Assembly (NCBI RefSeq): GCF_945859705.1
Contig: NC_079137.1
Coordinates: forward strand, 65,719,803-65,783,802
DNA: 64,000 nucleotides
Origin: Episyrphus balteatus
Taxonomy: Eukaryota > Arthropoda > Insecta > Diptera > Syrphidae
Direction of reading: 5' to 3'
The notes beneath the pieces were generated by a model. That model was not told where the DNA came from and made no database searches. It was given only the letters and a program-made list of their open reading frames with translations. Every line of letters begins with the position of its first letter. Positions within the stretch are counted from its first letter, which is position 1. This document shows positions 10,521-23,514 of the stretch, piece after piece. The translations under genes were made by a program, and so were the position numbers.

Positions 10521-13080
10521 TTAAAAAATATTTTAATATTTTTGTTATTATTCACTGTATAATATCTGATATAAATGAAGCAGCTCTATTCTATTTTCCT
10601 CTTGGCAAATTTCCAAACTTAATTAATAATTATATATCTTTCAAACTTTCTGCAGAAATCCATTAACATAATTTTTTGTTGCCTCCGAAAATTAGATTCT
10701 ACAACTTATAGCACATTTCAAATGATAATCACAATTAATGTCAAATTCTATCAACAAAAACCCCTAAAAAACTCAGCTCATTTCAACTAAATTAAAGTAA
10801 AACACTTCATCAATCTTTTTCTGTCTTAATTTCCAATCCAAAATGTATGTCATTGTAAGAAGAAGGGGATATTTCTAGGAAAGTTTCTATTTTAACCAAA
10901 TCTAACCAAGCTATTGGGTCTATAACTCCATCATCCAAACCAATTTTACTTAAATTCCAGATATTAAAACCAGCTCAAGGCATTTAAAATGCTAATGCAA
11001 TTTCTCCGTAAATCAACTCACTGAAATCTTAAGCTTAAAGGCATTTTTTTTTTTTTGCAAAAAACAAAAAACATCAAATAGAGAGATACCCTGAAATCAA
11101 ATTAAAAATACAAAAAAAAAATATATATTGTATATATAAACACCCCCTAAAGCTTTAAAAAACATTGTCCATTTTTTGGCAATCAATTTTAGTCAAAAAA
11201 CTAATCCCCTCCATCGTCGACAACTTGAAAATGCTATATCGAATTGCAAATTAAGCTTTTGCGATCCTCTTTAAAATAATTGGCACGAGCATTATAAATG
11301 AATTAAAGCTGAAATGGTTCGTGGCACCAACACCTCTCTAAACCAGAAATCACAGAAAATCCCTAATAATTACCATTTAATGACCCGAAAGCCTCCTATA
11401 TAACACTGTTTCACATGAAAAATGAAAAAGAAAAAAAAAAACGAAGAAGCAAACAAGAGGGGTCACAGAGAAATTTTTCAAATAAATATAAACGAAAATT
11501 ATTCCTTCTTGTCTCCTTCCCACAGAAGCTCCTTGGCTATAAAGTATGAATCTACAAACTCCAAGACAAAGAAAATTGGAAGGAATGAAGATGGTACCTC
11601 TCCTGGTACAAATACAATATTGTGGTGTTGTTTTCTAAACGGCTCCTTGGTGTGTCCATTTATTTTTGTTCGTTTTGTATAAATTGTATTCCTGAGTCCC
11701 TTTCGCACTCTCCAAGGATATTACGTTAATTGTGCGAATATTTATTTTTTTATTTTTGTTGGCAGTGATACCGTTTTTTTTTTTTTTTTGATAATTTCCA
11801 AGGACAAGGACGTTCTTCTTTATTCTTTAGGGAAACATAATATTTTTCAAAAGGGGATTGTTGGATATATTTTTGTTTCTTGTTTCTTTTATTTTTGTTT
11901 TTATAATAAATGCATAGAGATTGTAATGTGAAAAATGTTTTTCTTTTGTTTTGACAAAGAAACAAATGTTATTGGTTGAGGCATCATTACTTGTGGCTTT
12001 TTTCTTTGTCTTACTTTTTTTGTTTGATATCAGATCTCTTAATGAATTTCTTGGGAATAATACATTTAATTAATTACACGATTCTACTGCAAATGTATAT
12101 TATGTATATTTTTTTCTTTTTTTTTGTTGTTGTTTTAATTTTGCACTCTGGAAATCAACCAAAAATATCTTTCATCTTTTTAGGTATAAATGTGGTTTTC
12201 TGTTGGTATACAAATATTTCAATTGGCAATTCGCCAATTCATTCGTTCTTTTCGTGTTGTTTAAGAAGAAAAAGAGAGCAAATAGCAAGAAAGTAGCCCT
12301 GGAGTAATTTTGGCAACAAAACTTTTTATAGAAGATTGAGAGAGTGAGATTGAGGTGGATATTTTCGGGGGTTATTTTCGGGGGTTATTTTTATGAACCT
12401 ACAGGGCTTCATGATGATGAAAATCATTAACATTAACATTTTGTGGGATGTTTTTTTGGAAAATAAACACAAAATATATAAAATGGAATAAGAAATAAGT
12501 ATTTTTTGGTAGGTTTTGTAGGTATGTTGTGTGTTTAATTCTTTTTTTTTTTTTTATTATTAAAGTTAAGACATTAAAGAAACCGATTTTTTTTTTTTAT
12601 TTTGAGGGAGACTTTTAAAAGCTGCAAGCGTTTAATGGATTTCTTTTTTTGCAAAGTGCTTTGCATATTCGTGTAGGGAATTAATTTACCCATGAGGTGG
12701 ATTTTCTTCTTTTTTTGTACAAGAGGCATTCAAGAAAGAAATTTTATGCTAGAAATTAATTTTAAATAACTTGTAATATTCGTATGGTTTGGTTATTTTT
12801 TTTGTTTGGCATGCTAAAAGCATGCGAATTGCAATAAAAATTACTATATTCTAACTGATTTTAAAGAAATTCACGGACAGAAACGTTTTTTTGATTAATT
12901 AGTGTTTTTGGGGTAAAGAAAGAATTCCTGGAACCAAACCTCAAATAGTTAACTGGACTGCTTAAAAATGGTAGTGGTGTGCAGTCTGCAATATTACCTG
13001 TGCTTCTTATAAGAAAAAAAAAATACAGTGCAACTCATCACACAGCAGGTATTTTACCGTTTTTAAGTATTAAAGTGATT
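10521..13080. other. AT-rich non-coding DNA
   Basis: Long A/T-rich stretch with poly-A/poly-T runs and no gene support. Local details are a direct duplication of ATTTTCGGGGGTT at 12360-12388 and the short palindrome GCATGCT-AAA-AGCATGC at 12809-12825. Neither has a clear function. Confidence 0.45.
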
Positions 13081-13575
13081 TTTGGAAGCTCCGAATTGTT
13101 TGATTTTTAAATACAGAATCATTTCTTTGGGCTCTCAAAACAAAAACTTTATAGATTTGGTTTTATAGCGGACGAAAATAAAAATTATTATTTTTTTGAT
13201 GTCCAAAATTATAGCAAAAATCAAATTTATAACTCTTATCGGTAATTTTATACTTCAATTTTAAGTTTTAAAAGTATGTTTTTTTCTAGATTTTTAAGGC
13301 CAGTGATACCTAAATTTTGAGAAAATATCTTTTTTTTAAAATTTAGCTTCCGAAAACAAAATTTTTGACGGTTAACCTTAATTATGTAGCTGAAACATTT
13401 TTTTTTTGTTTAGCTTTTTTAAAGGTAGCTTAAAAGTAAGGACTTTGAAAGAATGTTTTTATTAAATTTTTAAAAATGTTTAGGGTATAAATTTGGAATT
13501 TGCATCAAAAATTTTGTTTTCAAAAGATAAAATTACTCAAAAAAAAAAAAAATCAAGAAAGTTATTATTAAAAAT
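13081..13575. repeat. Decayed dispersed repeat with AGCGGAC motif
   Basis: TTTATAGCGGACG (13159-13171) matches, inverted, the CGTCCGCTATAAA at 14485-14497. Similar AGCGGAC or AGCTGACGAAAATA segments occur at 20117 and 20277. The tail TTTGCATCAAAAATTTTG (13499-13516) resembles the reverse complement of sequence near 21395-21420. Probably fragments of one old element into which the 13581-14019 element inserted. Confidence 0.35.
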
Positions 13576-13580
13576 TTCTC

Positions 13581-14019
13581 CACTGGCGATGGCGTGGATA
13601 AACACTTTTTAAACCTAAAAGTGAAATATAAAATTACCCATAGGAACAAATATATTTGATTTGGTGCAACAATTTAGCATTTAATTTTATTCCTCCACAA
13701 AGTTTAAATGACAATAAATTGTTCGAAATAAAATGTTCAAAATTGTTGGTGGTTTTCTACAATAACACATTTTTAAAAATAAAATAATAGGTAGGTATAT
13801 TTTTACGTCCAAAAATTATTTTTTTGAAAATTTTTCTTCATTTACACAAAATTTGAAATAAGAAATCAGTTGTATGGCAGTTCGATTTTTTGCAATTCCA
13901 AAACTTGTCTATAGTAAAGAGAAAGTAAAAAACGTAGTTATATAAAATAGTGGAATTCCATTTATTTTACTGTTTTTCCTTCTGAGGGTGACACTATGTC
14001 GCCACTAGCTACGCCACTG
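13581..14019. mobile_element. Possible hAT-type non-autonomous element
   Basis: The right end (rc) reads CAGTGGCGTAGCTAGTGGCG and the left end CACTGGCGATGGCGTGG. The CAGTGGCGTAGC-type terminus is common in insect hAT elements (family knowledge). Interior is AT-rich without transposase. An 8 bp target duplication, expected for hAT, is not visible at these borders, so the call is tentative. Confidence 0.35.
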
Positions 14020-16330
14020 GAGACTGAATGTATTTAGGCAGTAAATATTGGGCATTAAATATTTTATTTAATACATTGAGTCTTCTATAAAGTGACTTGC
14101 AAAAATAAAATAGAGGTCTATTTTTGTGTTGAAATGTTTTGTTGAAAAATAAAAAAAAAAATTGTCTGACCAAACGATACCACAGTATCTACCGTTTTAA
14201 GGAAAATAGGTTACAATTATTCGTCGATTTAGATACAAATATCTAAATTTTTATTCCATTATTCGGACCAAATTTTTTTTTTTTTTTATTTCGATAGAAT
14301 TTCAAATGCTTGAAACATAAACTGCACGCAAATTGACCTAATTTTGTATACTTTTCAGTCACAAAGTAAATAAAACAAAAAAATCAATAAAAAAAGTGAT
14401 GATTTTTTTTATAATAGGTAATTTTTTAAGAATAATTTTCATTAAAAATCGTATTTTACAAAAGAACAAACAAATTATAATGACAGACAACGTCCGCTAT
14501 AAATAAAGAAGAATATTTTACATCAAACTCTTTAAAATGCACACAAAAAAAAAAACCAACAAAAAAAAATAAATTTGCATATTTCCCACAACCATACACA
14601 CAATTAATTTTTAATTACATTATTAAAAATGCATTCTTTGATTAAAAAACGAACAAAAGGAAATGCTACTAATTAGTAGCACACTAATTAAATGTAATTT
14701 TGAATTTTTGAATGCATTAGACCAAAGCTATTTTATAGTGTTTGTTAGTTTTTTTTTTTTTTTTTTTTTAGATTGTATTCTATGAGCCATCAGCACCTTT
14801 TTATTTATGTTTTATCATTGTTGGATTGATAAATTTAATTAAACCTCTCTAGACAGCACTTTCTCACTTCTTCTTATCCACCAAAAATACATACATATGC
14901 ATGTGTTTAGCATAAAATATTCTTTATTTTTCTTCTTTTTGAGTTAATTTTTGTATTTATTCAAAAAAAAAATGTTTAATTTTTATCTCTTTGATATACC
15001 TTACTTTACTCAGAGGCCAATGAATCTTTGACGAAAAACTGGAATTTTTGTAGGTATATCTTTTGCCGAGGGCTAGATAACTTTTTTTTTTTTGTTTTCT
15101 TATATTTTTTTGTATGGTCAAGACAAGAAATTAATGTTGAGCTCTTTGGGATGATCTACTGGACCTGATAATGAAATTAAATTTAAAAACAAATTTATTT
15201 TAATCCCAGATTCACCTGAGGACAGACAGGTTGGTGGTTTTTAATGGTATTGAATAGTGGGAAAGAATGGAAAAAAATTGGGCTTAAATTATTATTTTTT
15301 ATAATTAATTTAAAAAAAAAATAAAAGCTTATAAATTTAGTAAATATATTTTTAAAAATCTGTTAACTTAAAAAAAATAATATGTATTCGATATTTACTT
15401 ATTAATTGTTTTATTCAATTCAATGCCAAATTTTATTGTGTTTTTAAAATTGTATTTCCTGCAAATTTGGTATGTAGATATCTTAAAAAAATTTGTATTC
15501 AATGCCAGTAAATTTAAATATGTTTTTTTAAATATTAAAATTATTTTTGTCTTTTGTTCAAACTTTGACTTATAAATTGCCCACTGTGTGCGGTGGAATA
15601 TACCTTTTTTCACAAGAAATTTAATATCAGCATGCTCACTGAGCCTATAAAGGAGAAAAATATCATTTTTATACGACAAAAAAAAAAAAAAACAAAAAAA
15701 TAAGATAGGCGCGGTTGCACTTTAGCCAGCATATAAAGAAAATGTTTATCTACATGTTTTGAGTTTGTTTTACACGATGTTGTGGCTGCGGTGGAGCTCT
15801 TCGCTGATAGTAATCGCGACCAAGAAAAAAAAACACAGCTATACGTAGAGGTGACAAAGTTGATAATTTATGAACCTTAATATGGGCACACAACACCACG
15901 TGCTAAAATTGTGTAGTCATATAAATTTTTCTGATTTAACACATTTATCAGCGCATAGCGATTAAGATGTTCATCCATTTACATTTAGAAATATTTTTTT
16001 AAAGAAAAAAATAAATTTATTAATAAAACAAAACAATTTAAAAATAATTTTTGATAAATTACTTGTTCATTTATGTTCATCAATTTGGTAAAAGAAGATT
16101 TTTAGTTTCATTAAACAAAAGAGCTGATGCAAAAACCTTGTGCATAGTTTTTTTTTAATTATTTTTTTTTTTTTCAAAGAAAACATTGAATCAATATTGC
16201 TTATTTAATTGACAAAAAAAAGATAAAATTAAGAACTAACACATTCTAGTTTAAGTTTGTATTAAAATTGATGTCAATTTGAAGAGAATGAGAAAAAACC
16301 GGCTTTTAAGCTTTGCATAGATTTTATGGC
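14020..16330. other. AT-rich non-coding DNA
   Basis: AT-rich with a T run of about 24 at 14747-14770 and many shorter runs. GACCAAACGATACCACAG (14168-14185) shares GACCAAACGA with the family A outer border, possibly by chance. ACAAAAGAGCTGA (16118-16130) resembles part of the 27-base repeat. No gene support. Confidence 0.4.
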
Positions 16331-16334
16331 GGGG

Positions 16335-17040
16335 TTTGAGCGCAGGGATCGATTCAAGATATTTCGTAACAAAAAAAAAACCTAGCACCACTTACTCGGG
16401 TGGTTCGCTTAGTGTGGGAGATCGTTTGCCGACACCAGCCACCAGTGAGGAAAGTACCGTAATCTAAGTTTTAATTTTGACATGGTTGTCTTTAAAAAAT
16501 TGTAATTTTTGTTTTAAGTTTCGTGCAGATATGGTTGAAGCATATTTTTAAAGGTGAAATGATGAGCTTCAAGATATAAGATTTACTATAAGTTTTCAAA
16601 TAACAAAATCGGCCAAATCGAGATGGAAGAAAAAAAATTGTGTTTTTTTCTATTTTTTTTTTTTTTTTTTTTTGATGAAAATGATTGCATTCAGAAAATT
16701 CCAGTGTTTTTTCTATTTGTCGTACAACCATGTTTGAGGTGAATATTGAAAGCTAAAATAATAACCTTTCAGATGATGTAAAATTAATTATAAGTTGTCA
16801 TGTAAAAAAAATTGACAGTATGATGTGTAAGGAAAAAAATATTTACTTTGTTAGTTTTTTTTCATGAAAAATGTGTGATTTCAAGAAATCATTTTTATAC
16901 TTTTTACAAAACATACATGCTTTAGTTATGGTGAGAAAAATTAGGATTAATTATTTATGAAATTGGAAAAATAACTTGCCCATAAACAAATTAAAGAAAG
17001 GGGGTGGGTGGGCGAAAAAGTGATGTGGGTGTCAAAAATT
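16335..17040 (+). repeat. Family C dispersed repeat, copy 2
   Basis: It matches the reverse complement of 2310-2830 in order: GGAGATCG...CCAGCCACCAGTG, AGTACCGTAATCTAAG, GACATGGTTGTCTTTAAAAA, an AGGTGAAATGATGAGCTT block, and GTTGTCATGTAAAAA. The internal duplication seen in copy 1 is also present (about 16480-16620 and 16680-16810). No coding capacity. Confidence 0.6.
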
Positions 17041-17530
17041 GGAGTTTTTTACAATTTCTGTCAAAAGTAGACCTCCTATCGAAAAAATTTTTTATTCAAA
17101 AGTTGTTGATAGTAAAAATGTCTACAACTTTTACTCAAACCATTTTTGTATATAATCTCAAAAATATTGAGAAAAATGCAAAAATACAATTTTTGGGTTT
17201 TTTAATTTTTATCTTTTACAAAAATGGTTGGATTTTAACATAACCTGGTTAAAAATAACTTTGTTATGTGTATTTACCTATTTTAAATGATTTTTAAGCA
17301 AAAAGATAATTTGTGGATTTTTGACGAATTTAATTTAAAAAAAGTTACCGAATTTTTTTTTTTTTGATTTTTAAAAAAATTGTATTGCAGTTATTTAGAA
17401 TAAAACCTTTTATTTAAGATTATGTAGAAAAACTTCAATATTGTTTTAGAAAATATTGAGAAAAATTGAAAAAAAAAACGAGAAAAATTGACCGGTCTTA
17501 GAATTGAATATCAAAATATTTAAAAACGAT
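17041..17530. other. AT-rich DNA, probably repeat-derived
   Basis: AT-rich sequence with repeated AAAATATTGAGAAAAAT-type segments (17160-17177 and 17452-17467). It may be a continuation of family C or an independent old repeat. Confidence 0.35.
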
Positions 17531-19930
17531 TTCAATTATATTGAAACACGAATTGAATTTAATAAAAAATAATTTTTCCGTGAAAATACCAAGACGATAA
17601 AGGTTGCGTTTTTTTTGTGTGTGCAAAGTAAGAGTGCATTATGCTTGAAAATTGAATTCCGGGTGGTCATAAAAGTCTCAAAAAATATCTTACTTATCTC
17701 AGGCACACTTTCAATACATTGACAATGAATCATTTAGATACATAGGCACACCTTGACAGGACGAAAATAATAAATATGTCACCATTACCATTGACCTTGA
17801 ACATTTTTTCCACAATGTTTCATGGTCATTTTTTTCTTCAAAATGTTAAAACCAAATAAAAACAATTCCGATAAGAACTCTATTTCATTCCTAATTGTCT
17901 TGAATTAGAGAAAATATCCTTTAATACATCTTCTTTAAGTCTAACTTTCATGACATTGAACTTAATGGCGGTCAAGTTTGACCTTCAAAATCTAATAGAC
18001 TTTTCAAAAACACACACTTCTAGAATGCCCAAGAAAAACTGTATTTATTATTTTTTCAAGTCGTGTGCTTCATTTTGTTGTATCCTTTTATTTTTTGTCC
18101 ATATCAGCAAGGACACAGGACAACACAATAAATGTTGTGATAATGATTATTGCATTTTCTTCGAACTGGTTAATATATATATTTTTTTTTGTTATTCGGA
18201 CTGAGACAGAGAGCTCAAAGAGAATCCTTAATGATTTGCTTAATGTCCTTGTAATGGTGCCACACGAGTGAAAATCCTTTGCACACGCAGGTTGTATACG
18301 CAATTTGTATGCCATTTGCAAGGATAATTTTTTTCACATTATACCCTCTGAGCACACACGCTGGGCGTAAGGCATCGTGTCGTCGGTCGTCGTCGCACCA
18401 TATATAATTATCAGGATGCAGTTTGCATTTATTGCATCCTGAATTCTGAACGAACATTCGATGTGGTGTCAATTATTTTTCATTGTAATTGTAGGTCCAG
18501 CTGTAAAAGAGAGAGCGAGAGAAGAAAAAGTGTGAAAAATTGACATTTTTTGTAAGAAATTCAGAAATTCCCTTTAAATTCGATTTGAATCAACACAAGG
18601 ACACAGTACGTTTGGTTTCCCTGCTGGGAGATTTTTATTAATGTTTTTTCGAACAATGGTGTCTTATGAATTTTCAAGGAAATTCCTTTGCAACAATTGG
18701 AATTGAAGATAAACAAGAAAAGTTACAACAAAAAGTAAGAAAAATTTAATATCCTTGCTAAAGGATCTCCCATGAGAGTTTTTTTTTTTTATTTTTGTGT
18801 GTGTTTTTATTGGTATTGTAAAATTGCAATTATGATTGCATTATGGTCATCTATTGTATTTGATTCTATTTATATTATTTTTGTATCCTTAAATGTCCTT
18901 TTGTATTTTTGTTGTTGTTGTATTTTTACCTTTTCTCTGTGTTTGCTATCATTTCTGCTGCTGAGTGATTTATTAAATATCTATGTTTTAGCTCATGAAG
19001 GACACTCGTATAGTATATATCCTTTTTTTTTCTATATCACACAGTCTGTTTGTGGCATACTGGTCAATAGCCAATAAATTACTGTCGTATATCGAAATTA
19101 GATTGTGCTGTTGGTGTCCGTTGTTGGTTAAAATCTGGAAACGAGTGACCAGCAGCAGGAGCAAAAACACACCAGGTGGCAAAATATTGGACATCCTTTC
19201 GATGTGTTTTGTGTTCAATGTTCATATCATTGGATGTCATCGGCATATAAATGCATCATTGGTTTTGTGTTGTACTTGTTTTTTTTTTGGGGGGGGCTGA
19301 ACAATGGAATTTCGCATCATCGCAACAAACGACAACGGACGTTGGCGATTGTGATGATCATTTCTAAACACCATGAGAATGCTGTTCAATTTAACTGCCT
19401 GTTCCGTTATAGGTACATGATGGTGGGTATCCTGAAGTGGACAAAAGCGATTCTCTCACACAGATTCAGTGAGTGCTAGTGACAGAAATTTATTGAGTTA
19501 GATTTTTTTTATAAAGTTTGATTTTGGAGACGATGTTGTTTAGTGTCCTTTTTTTAACCAATAAAGAGGAAAATTATTATTCGTACTTGGAAAAACATAG
19601 GAAACAATACAGGAATTGAGTGGTGTGCGTAAAAGTCTGGAATTGATATGCACCAAACTCATTGACTTCTGAAAAATTCAATTATCTTTTGAAAAATTCT
19701 CAGAAATCTGTAATAGAATTCGGTTGTTTGGTTAATGCAGAATTTCATTCGAAAGGATTTCAAAGAAAATTTAACGGAGCCGAAACTTGGTTATGTCGTG
19801 GTTTTTAAACAGCTTTTTTCAGATGTGTTCACCAATACCAATAAATTAATGAACTTTGGATAATTTATTTAAAAGTCTAACTTTAAAATGTAAAGAAATA
19901 TATTTTAAATTAACAAAGGTTTAGCAAATA
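17531..19930. other. Unique DNA with an AAGGAY motif cluster
   Basis: Less AT-rich, non-repetitive DNA. AAGGAT/AAGGAC (either strand) occurs about 17 times between 17918 and 19760, for example near 18076, 18108, 18246, 18320, 18597, 18884, 18893, 18996, 19192 and 19545. Composition predicts only one or two. Overlapping short frames on both strands at 18.0-19.5 kb have no recognisable product. An enhancer-rich region is the most reasonable reading. Confidence 0.5.
18411..18442. promoter_or_regulatory. Perfect inverted repeat around an octamer-like loop
   Basis: TCAGGATGCA (18411-18420) and TGCATCCTGA (18433-18442) form a perfect 10 bp inverted repeat. The 12-base loop contains TTTGCAT, the complement of the POU-type octamer half ATGCAAA. 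It sits in unique DNA next to a GTCGTCGTC run. It could be a composite factor site or a small hairpin; too short for a standard microRNA precursor. Confidence 0.3.
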
Positions 19931-20376
19931 TATTTTGAGATAGGCTGTGCCCTTATTTTCGAGCACACTGTGTAGTGGAATCAAAAAAACTAAACTCATT
20001 AATTTGTATCTAATTAAATGCTAATTTGTTGCACAAACCAAAAATCTGTGATTCGTATGGTTTTTGAGATATTGAACTTTTTGCCAAAATATTATTTTAC
20101 TTATTAAGTCTGAAATTAGCGGACAAGATCTAATGATTAAAAACCATGGGTTTGGGTCCCATCTAAATTTGTAGCTTTTAAATGCATTTACATTTCAATT
20201 CCATAAACTTCGTTTTTATTACCTACATTAATAGTTGTTCTTGTTTTTCAAAATTCCGCTATGATAAGACTGAAGTTAGCTGACGAAAATAGGAAAATTA
20301 TCAATTTTTTGTAGGTATGTCCGAAATTTTAGCTAATTAAATGCTAAAAAGTTTTGTAGCTCACCCAATCATTTTA
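19931..20376. repeat. Decayed repeat carrying a tRNA-like T arm
   Basis: An AGCGGAC segment (20118-20124) is followed by TCTAATGATTAAAAACC, resembling a D arm, and a perfect hairpin ATGGG-TTTGGGT-CCCAT (20146-20162) with the 5 bp stem and 7-base loop of a tRNA T arm. The anticodon arm is absent. A TCCGCTAT segment (20256-20263) faces the AGCGGA motif. The relation to the 13.1-14.5 kb repeat is suggested but not proven. Confidence 0.35.
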
Positions 20377-21273
20377 TACTTGCGATAAAGGTATATCAAG
20401 TTATGCATTCGTAAAAAAAAGGTATGATAACAATGCGAAAAAAGTGGTTCTTGAAAGTCTGCTATGCATCAATCTGTCAGGGTGTCTGTCGGTCTATCAA
20501 AGAAGCTACAACCTAAACGGATGGGCCGATCTACTTCAAACTTGGTATGTATCAGTTTTTGGATCCTGTACAGAGGTGTTTTTGAAATTAGTTTTTTTAA
20601 AACCAAAAATAACGTTACCTGTCATATATGTACCAATTTTGGAAAAGTTTAATGTTCTCAAAATCGGCTCCTACGATTTTGATTAAAAAAATCAAGTAAA
20701 AGTTTTTAAATAAGGTCTATCTTTTAATGATTTTTTTTTTTTTTTCTAAAAATCATTATTAACCGTACCTCACATAGAACCGTTTTTCAAATTTCAAATT
20801 ATCTTTCAAAACTACTAGTTCAATTTTAACGATTGTTTTTGTGAAAAAATATTTATATTGCCGCAATATAAATCAAATTTAAAATAAAAAAAAAAAAACA
20901 ATTTTTGGATTTAAAAAAAAATTTTTGAAACGTAATATTGAATTTTTTTGAAATTTTGGTTTTACGCGTTGATAAAAGTTTCTACAAAATGGCATACCTA
21001 TTAAATTTATTTTTAGTTTTTTTTTTCAAACAAATTAAAAAAAAAAATTACTTTAAAAAAAACGGTTCTTACGATTTTTAATTTTTTTTTTCTAAATATG
21101 TATCTTTATAAAAGAAATTAATCTGCATACTTTTTTTTGGAGCTCAAATTCATTTAGGTAAAGAGTTTTTTTTTTATATTTTAAGAACGAATTTTAAATT
21201 TTTTTTATACGTTTACCAAATTTGTACATAAAAATGTTAGTTCTAAGAGCAAGTTCGTGCGACCCAGTCTTCC
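20377..21273 (+). repeat. Family D dispersed repeat, near-complete copy
   Basis: Starts ACTTGCGATAAAGGTAT and ends TAAGAGCAAGTTCGTGCGAC. Order inside is a GTCTGTCGGTCT-type run, CTACAACCTAAACGGATGG, CTTCAAACTTGGTA, ACGTTACCTGTCATAT, and ACCGTACCTCACATAGAACC followed by several AAATTTTTTT blocks. The same order is seen at 38828-39806, including the end. No complete frame; codes for nothing recognisable. Only about 6 bp (ACTTGC/GCAAGT) is shared inverted at the ends, so the class is unclear. Confidence 0.7.
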
Positions 21274-22299
21274 ATTTTATTTTATTTCATTTCGAAGTTT
21301 AAAAAGTGCACTTCCGGTTTGCTCAGTCCGGTGGAGATGTTTTAAAAGAACAACTTATTTAAATTTGTTATATTGTCAAAAATTGAAGCTTTTGAAAGCA
21401 AAATTTTTTATGCAAACTTAAATTTTGTAGCTCCAACAATTTTAAAAATTTTCAAGACTTTCTTTAAAAATGTTACCTCAAAAGTAAGCTTTAAAAGTCC
21501 AAAAAATGCAATACATTTTTTTGCATGATTTTGGTGTAACCTAGACTCTGATGAAATACTTATACATACCTATATAAAAAAAATTGACAAACTTAAAAGA
21601 AGGAAAAAAATAATGAAATTTATTTCCATTAATAAGCAGAGTGATTGAATATAATTCAATTAAAAAAAAACAATAGAATAGAATAAGCAGCAAGTTTTAG
21701 TACATAGATACTAAAAAAATATTTTGTTATTCTCTAATATTTTTTTCTTAAGGCCAATTTTTCAATAGTCAGATAAACCTAGGAAAAAAAGTTTTTTTTA
21801 TATTGACATTTTTTATTCTTCTGATAGTCTAACTGATGATTGAAAAATCAGGGCTTAAATAATAAGTAAGAGGATGATTTTATAAAATTTTGCAAGAATT
21901 TAATCAAAGCTTTGAAAATCTTAAAAAGCGCTTGTTTTTCATCATCATTTTCCAAGCCTTTTTTAAATCTTTTGCAGAATTTTGTAAAAACAAAATTATA
22001 AAAGATTTTCAAATTATTAACATACAATCATGTGAATTATTCATGATTTAAACAAATTTAAAAAAAAAACTGACTTTTGCCCTTATTGTAGAAAAGACGA
22101 TTTTTGAACCGAGAAAAATTGGCAAAATAAAAATTTGTGTTTTATATATTTTTTCCGACTTATTCATTATAATTATTCTAGTTAACCTATGTCCAAAACG
22201 AAAAAAAAAATGTAAACTGATTTTTTTTTTTGCATATTTCAAAAAACTATATCCTTGAACATTCATCCTCCTTTTACTCAACACTATAGAATAATATTA
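21274..22299. other. AT-rich DNA with old repeat fragments
   Basis: The part at 21340-21560 resembles, inverted, the 13.1-13.55 kb repeat (TTTTGAAAGCAAAATTTTTT, TAGCTCCAAC). The rest is AT-rich and unique by eye. No gene support. Confidence 0.35.
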
Positions 22300-23514
22300 T
22301 TCCTGTTGACTGAATACTATGATTAATTCGTGGGCACTTAATTCATATTCAAAGCTTGGATCTTGTCAATGACTCCTTCTAGGTTTTTACCTTGCAGCAA
22401 AACACCATATCTATACTATACCCATCACTAAACACCAACATGCAATTATTGAATTCATTCATGCATCCACCTTGTCCACATGCAACAACAACATTATAAC
22501 GCCTCTCGTACTTTACTCAAACCCGTCGCTAACGTCGTCGTCATCATCGTCGAATATATCTTTCGTTTATGTATGAGCTCTCTCTCCCAATCGACTCCAT
22601 AGTCGACTCTCAACGATAAATATCAACCCTCGGGAGTTAAAGCCAATAATTAATACTCTGTCATCCATTTCCAGTCTGGCGAAAAATATTGTAAAATGCT
22701 AAAGGGCTTTCCTTGACTTGGCTCTGGCCATCATATTCCAGTCATGTTGTTCGATTATGTGGTATAGATAGAAGACCCTTTCTCGAGTCTAGGAAACCTG
22801 TCACATCCACTGAATTTATTCATTAATCGTCTCCTACTTACTTAGCTACTACATCAAAACTTTTACTGTCCTGATGGTTAGGAGTCGAGTGGAATCTCCT
22901 ATCTATACCTTCAAGACGAGTATATTATCTAATTAAAAATTATATATTTGATTAGACCCTGTGCTAACAGGTTCCACCTGTTTCGTAGCCAGAAAATTCC
23001 TCAGATAAAATTTTTGTTCGATGATAGACCTCTTTTTCTCCCACTTTTTCTACCTCGCACAAACTATAGCTCTACGAATGCTTTAGCTAAACGATGTGTT
23101 ACCCTGAGGGCCGAATATGTGAAAATGTGGATTGGAAAAAAGGAGTACATAGGAGGATTTTTCACATATCAAGTTGCTAGCTATAATTTTCTTCTAATTA
23201 AAATTGAATCATCTGCTTGGAAAATGGCCTTGAGGCTTTAGGTGTGTGTGTAGAAGAAGCTTTAAAAAGACTCAACCCTATCAATTATTATCATATCGCT
23301 GAAATGCTATTTAGATTGGAAACGGTTTTTAATTCTAAAGAGAAATAGGTAAGGTATGTTGGAACTTGAGACTTTAATAAGAGGTGTTCTGGTTAAGTGG
23401 AGTGAAGAAGGTATCTTTGTGTCTTGAAATTAGAAGACACTTAAAATGTTTAGACTTCTAGGTTCTCATTAATTAACAATTATTTTTCCCAGAAGAAAAA
23501 CCTTAAGACCTTTT
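22300..23514. other. Unique, GC-richer DNA
   Basis: Non-repetitive sequence with GTCGTCGTCATCATCGTCG and CTCTCTCTCCC tracts. A 97-codon frame at 22948-23241 has no recognisable domain and no good initiation or splice context. Possible regulatory block. Confidence 0.4.

Noticed and set aside
18411..18442. microRNA precursor
   Set aside because: The stem is only 10 bp and does not extend; precursors need about 22 or more paired bases per arm.
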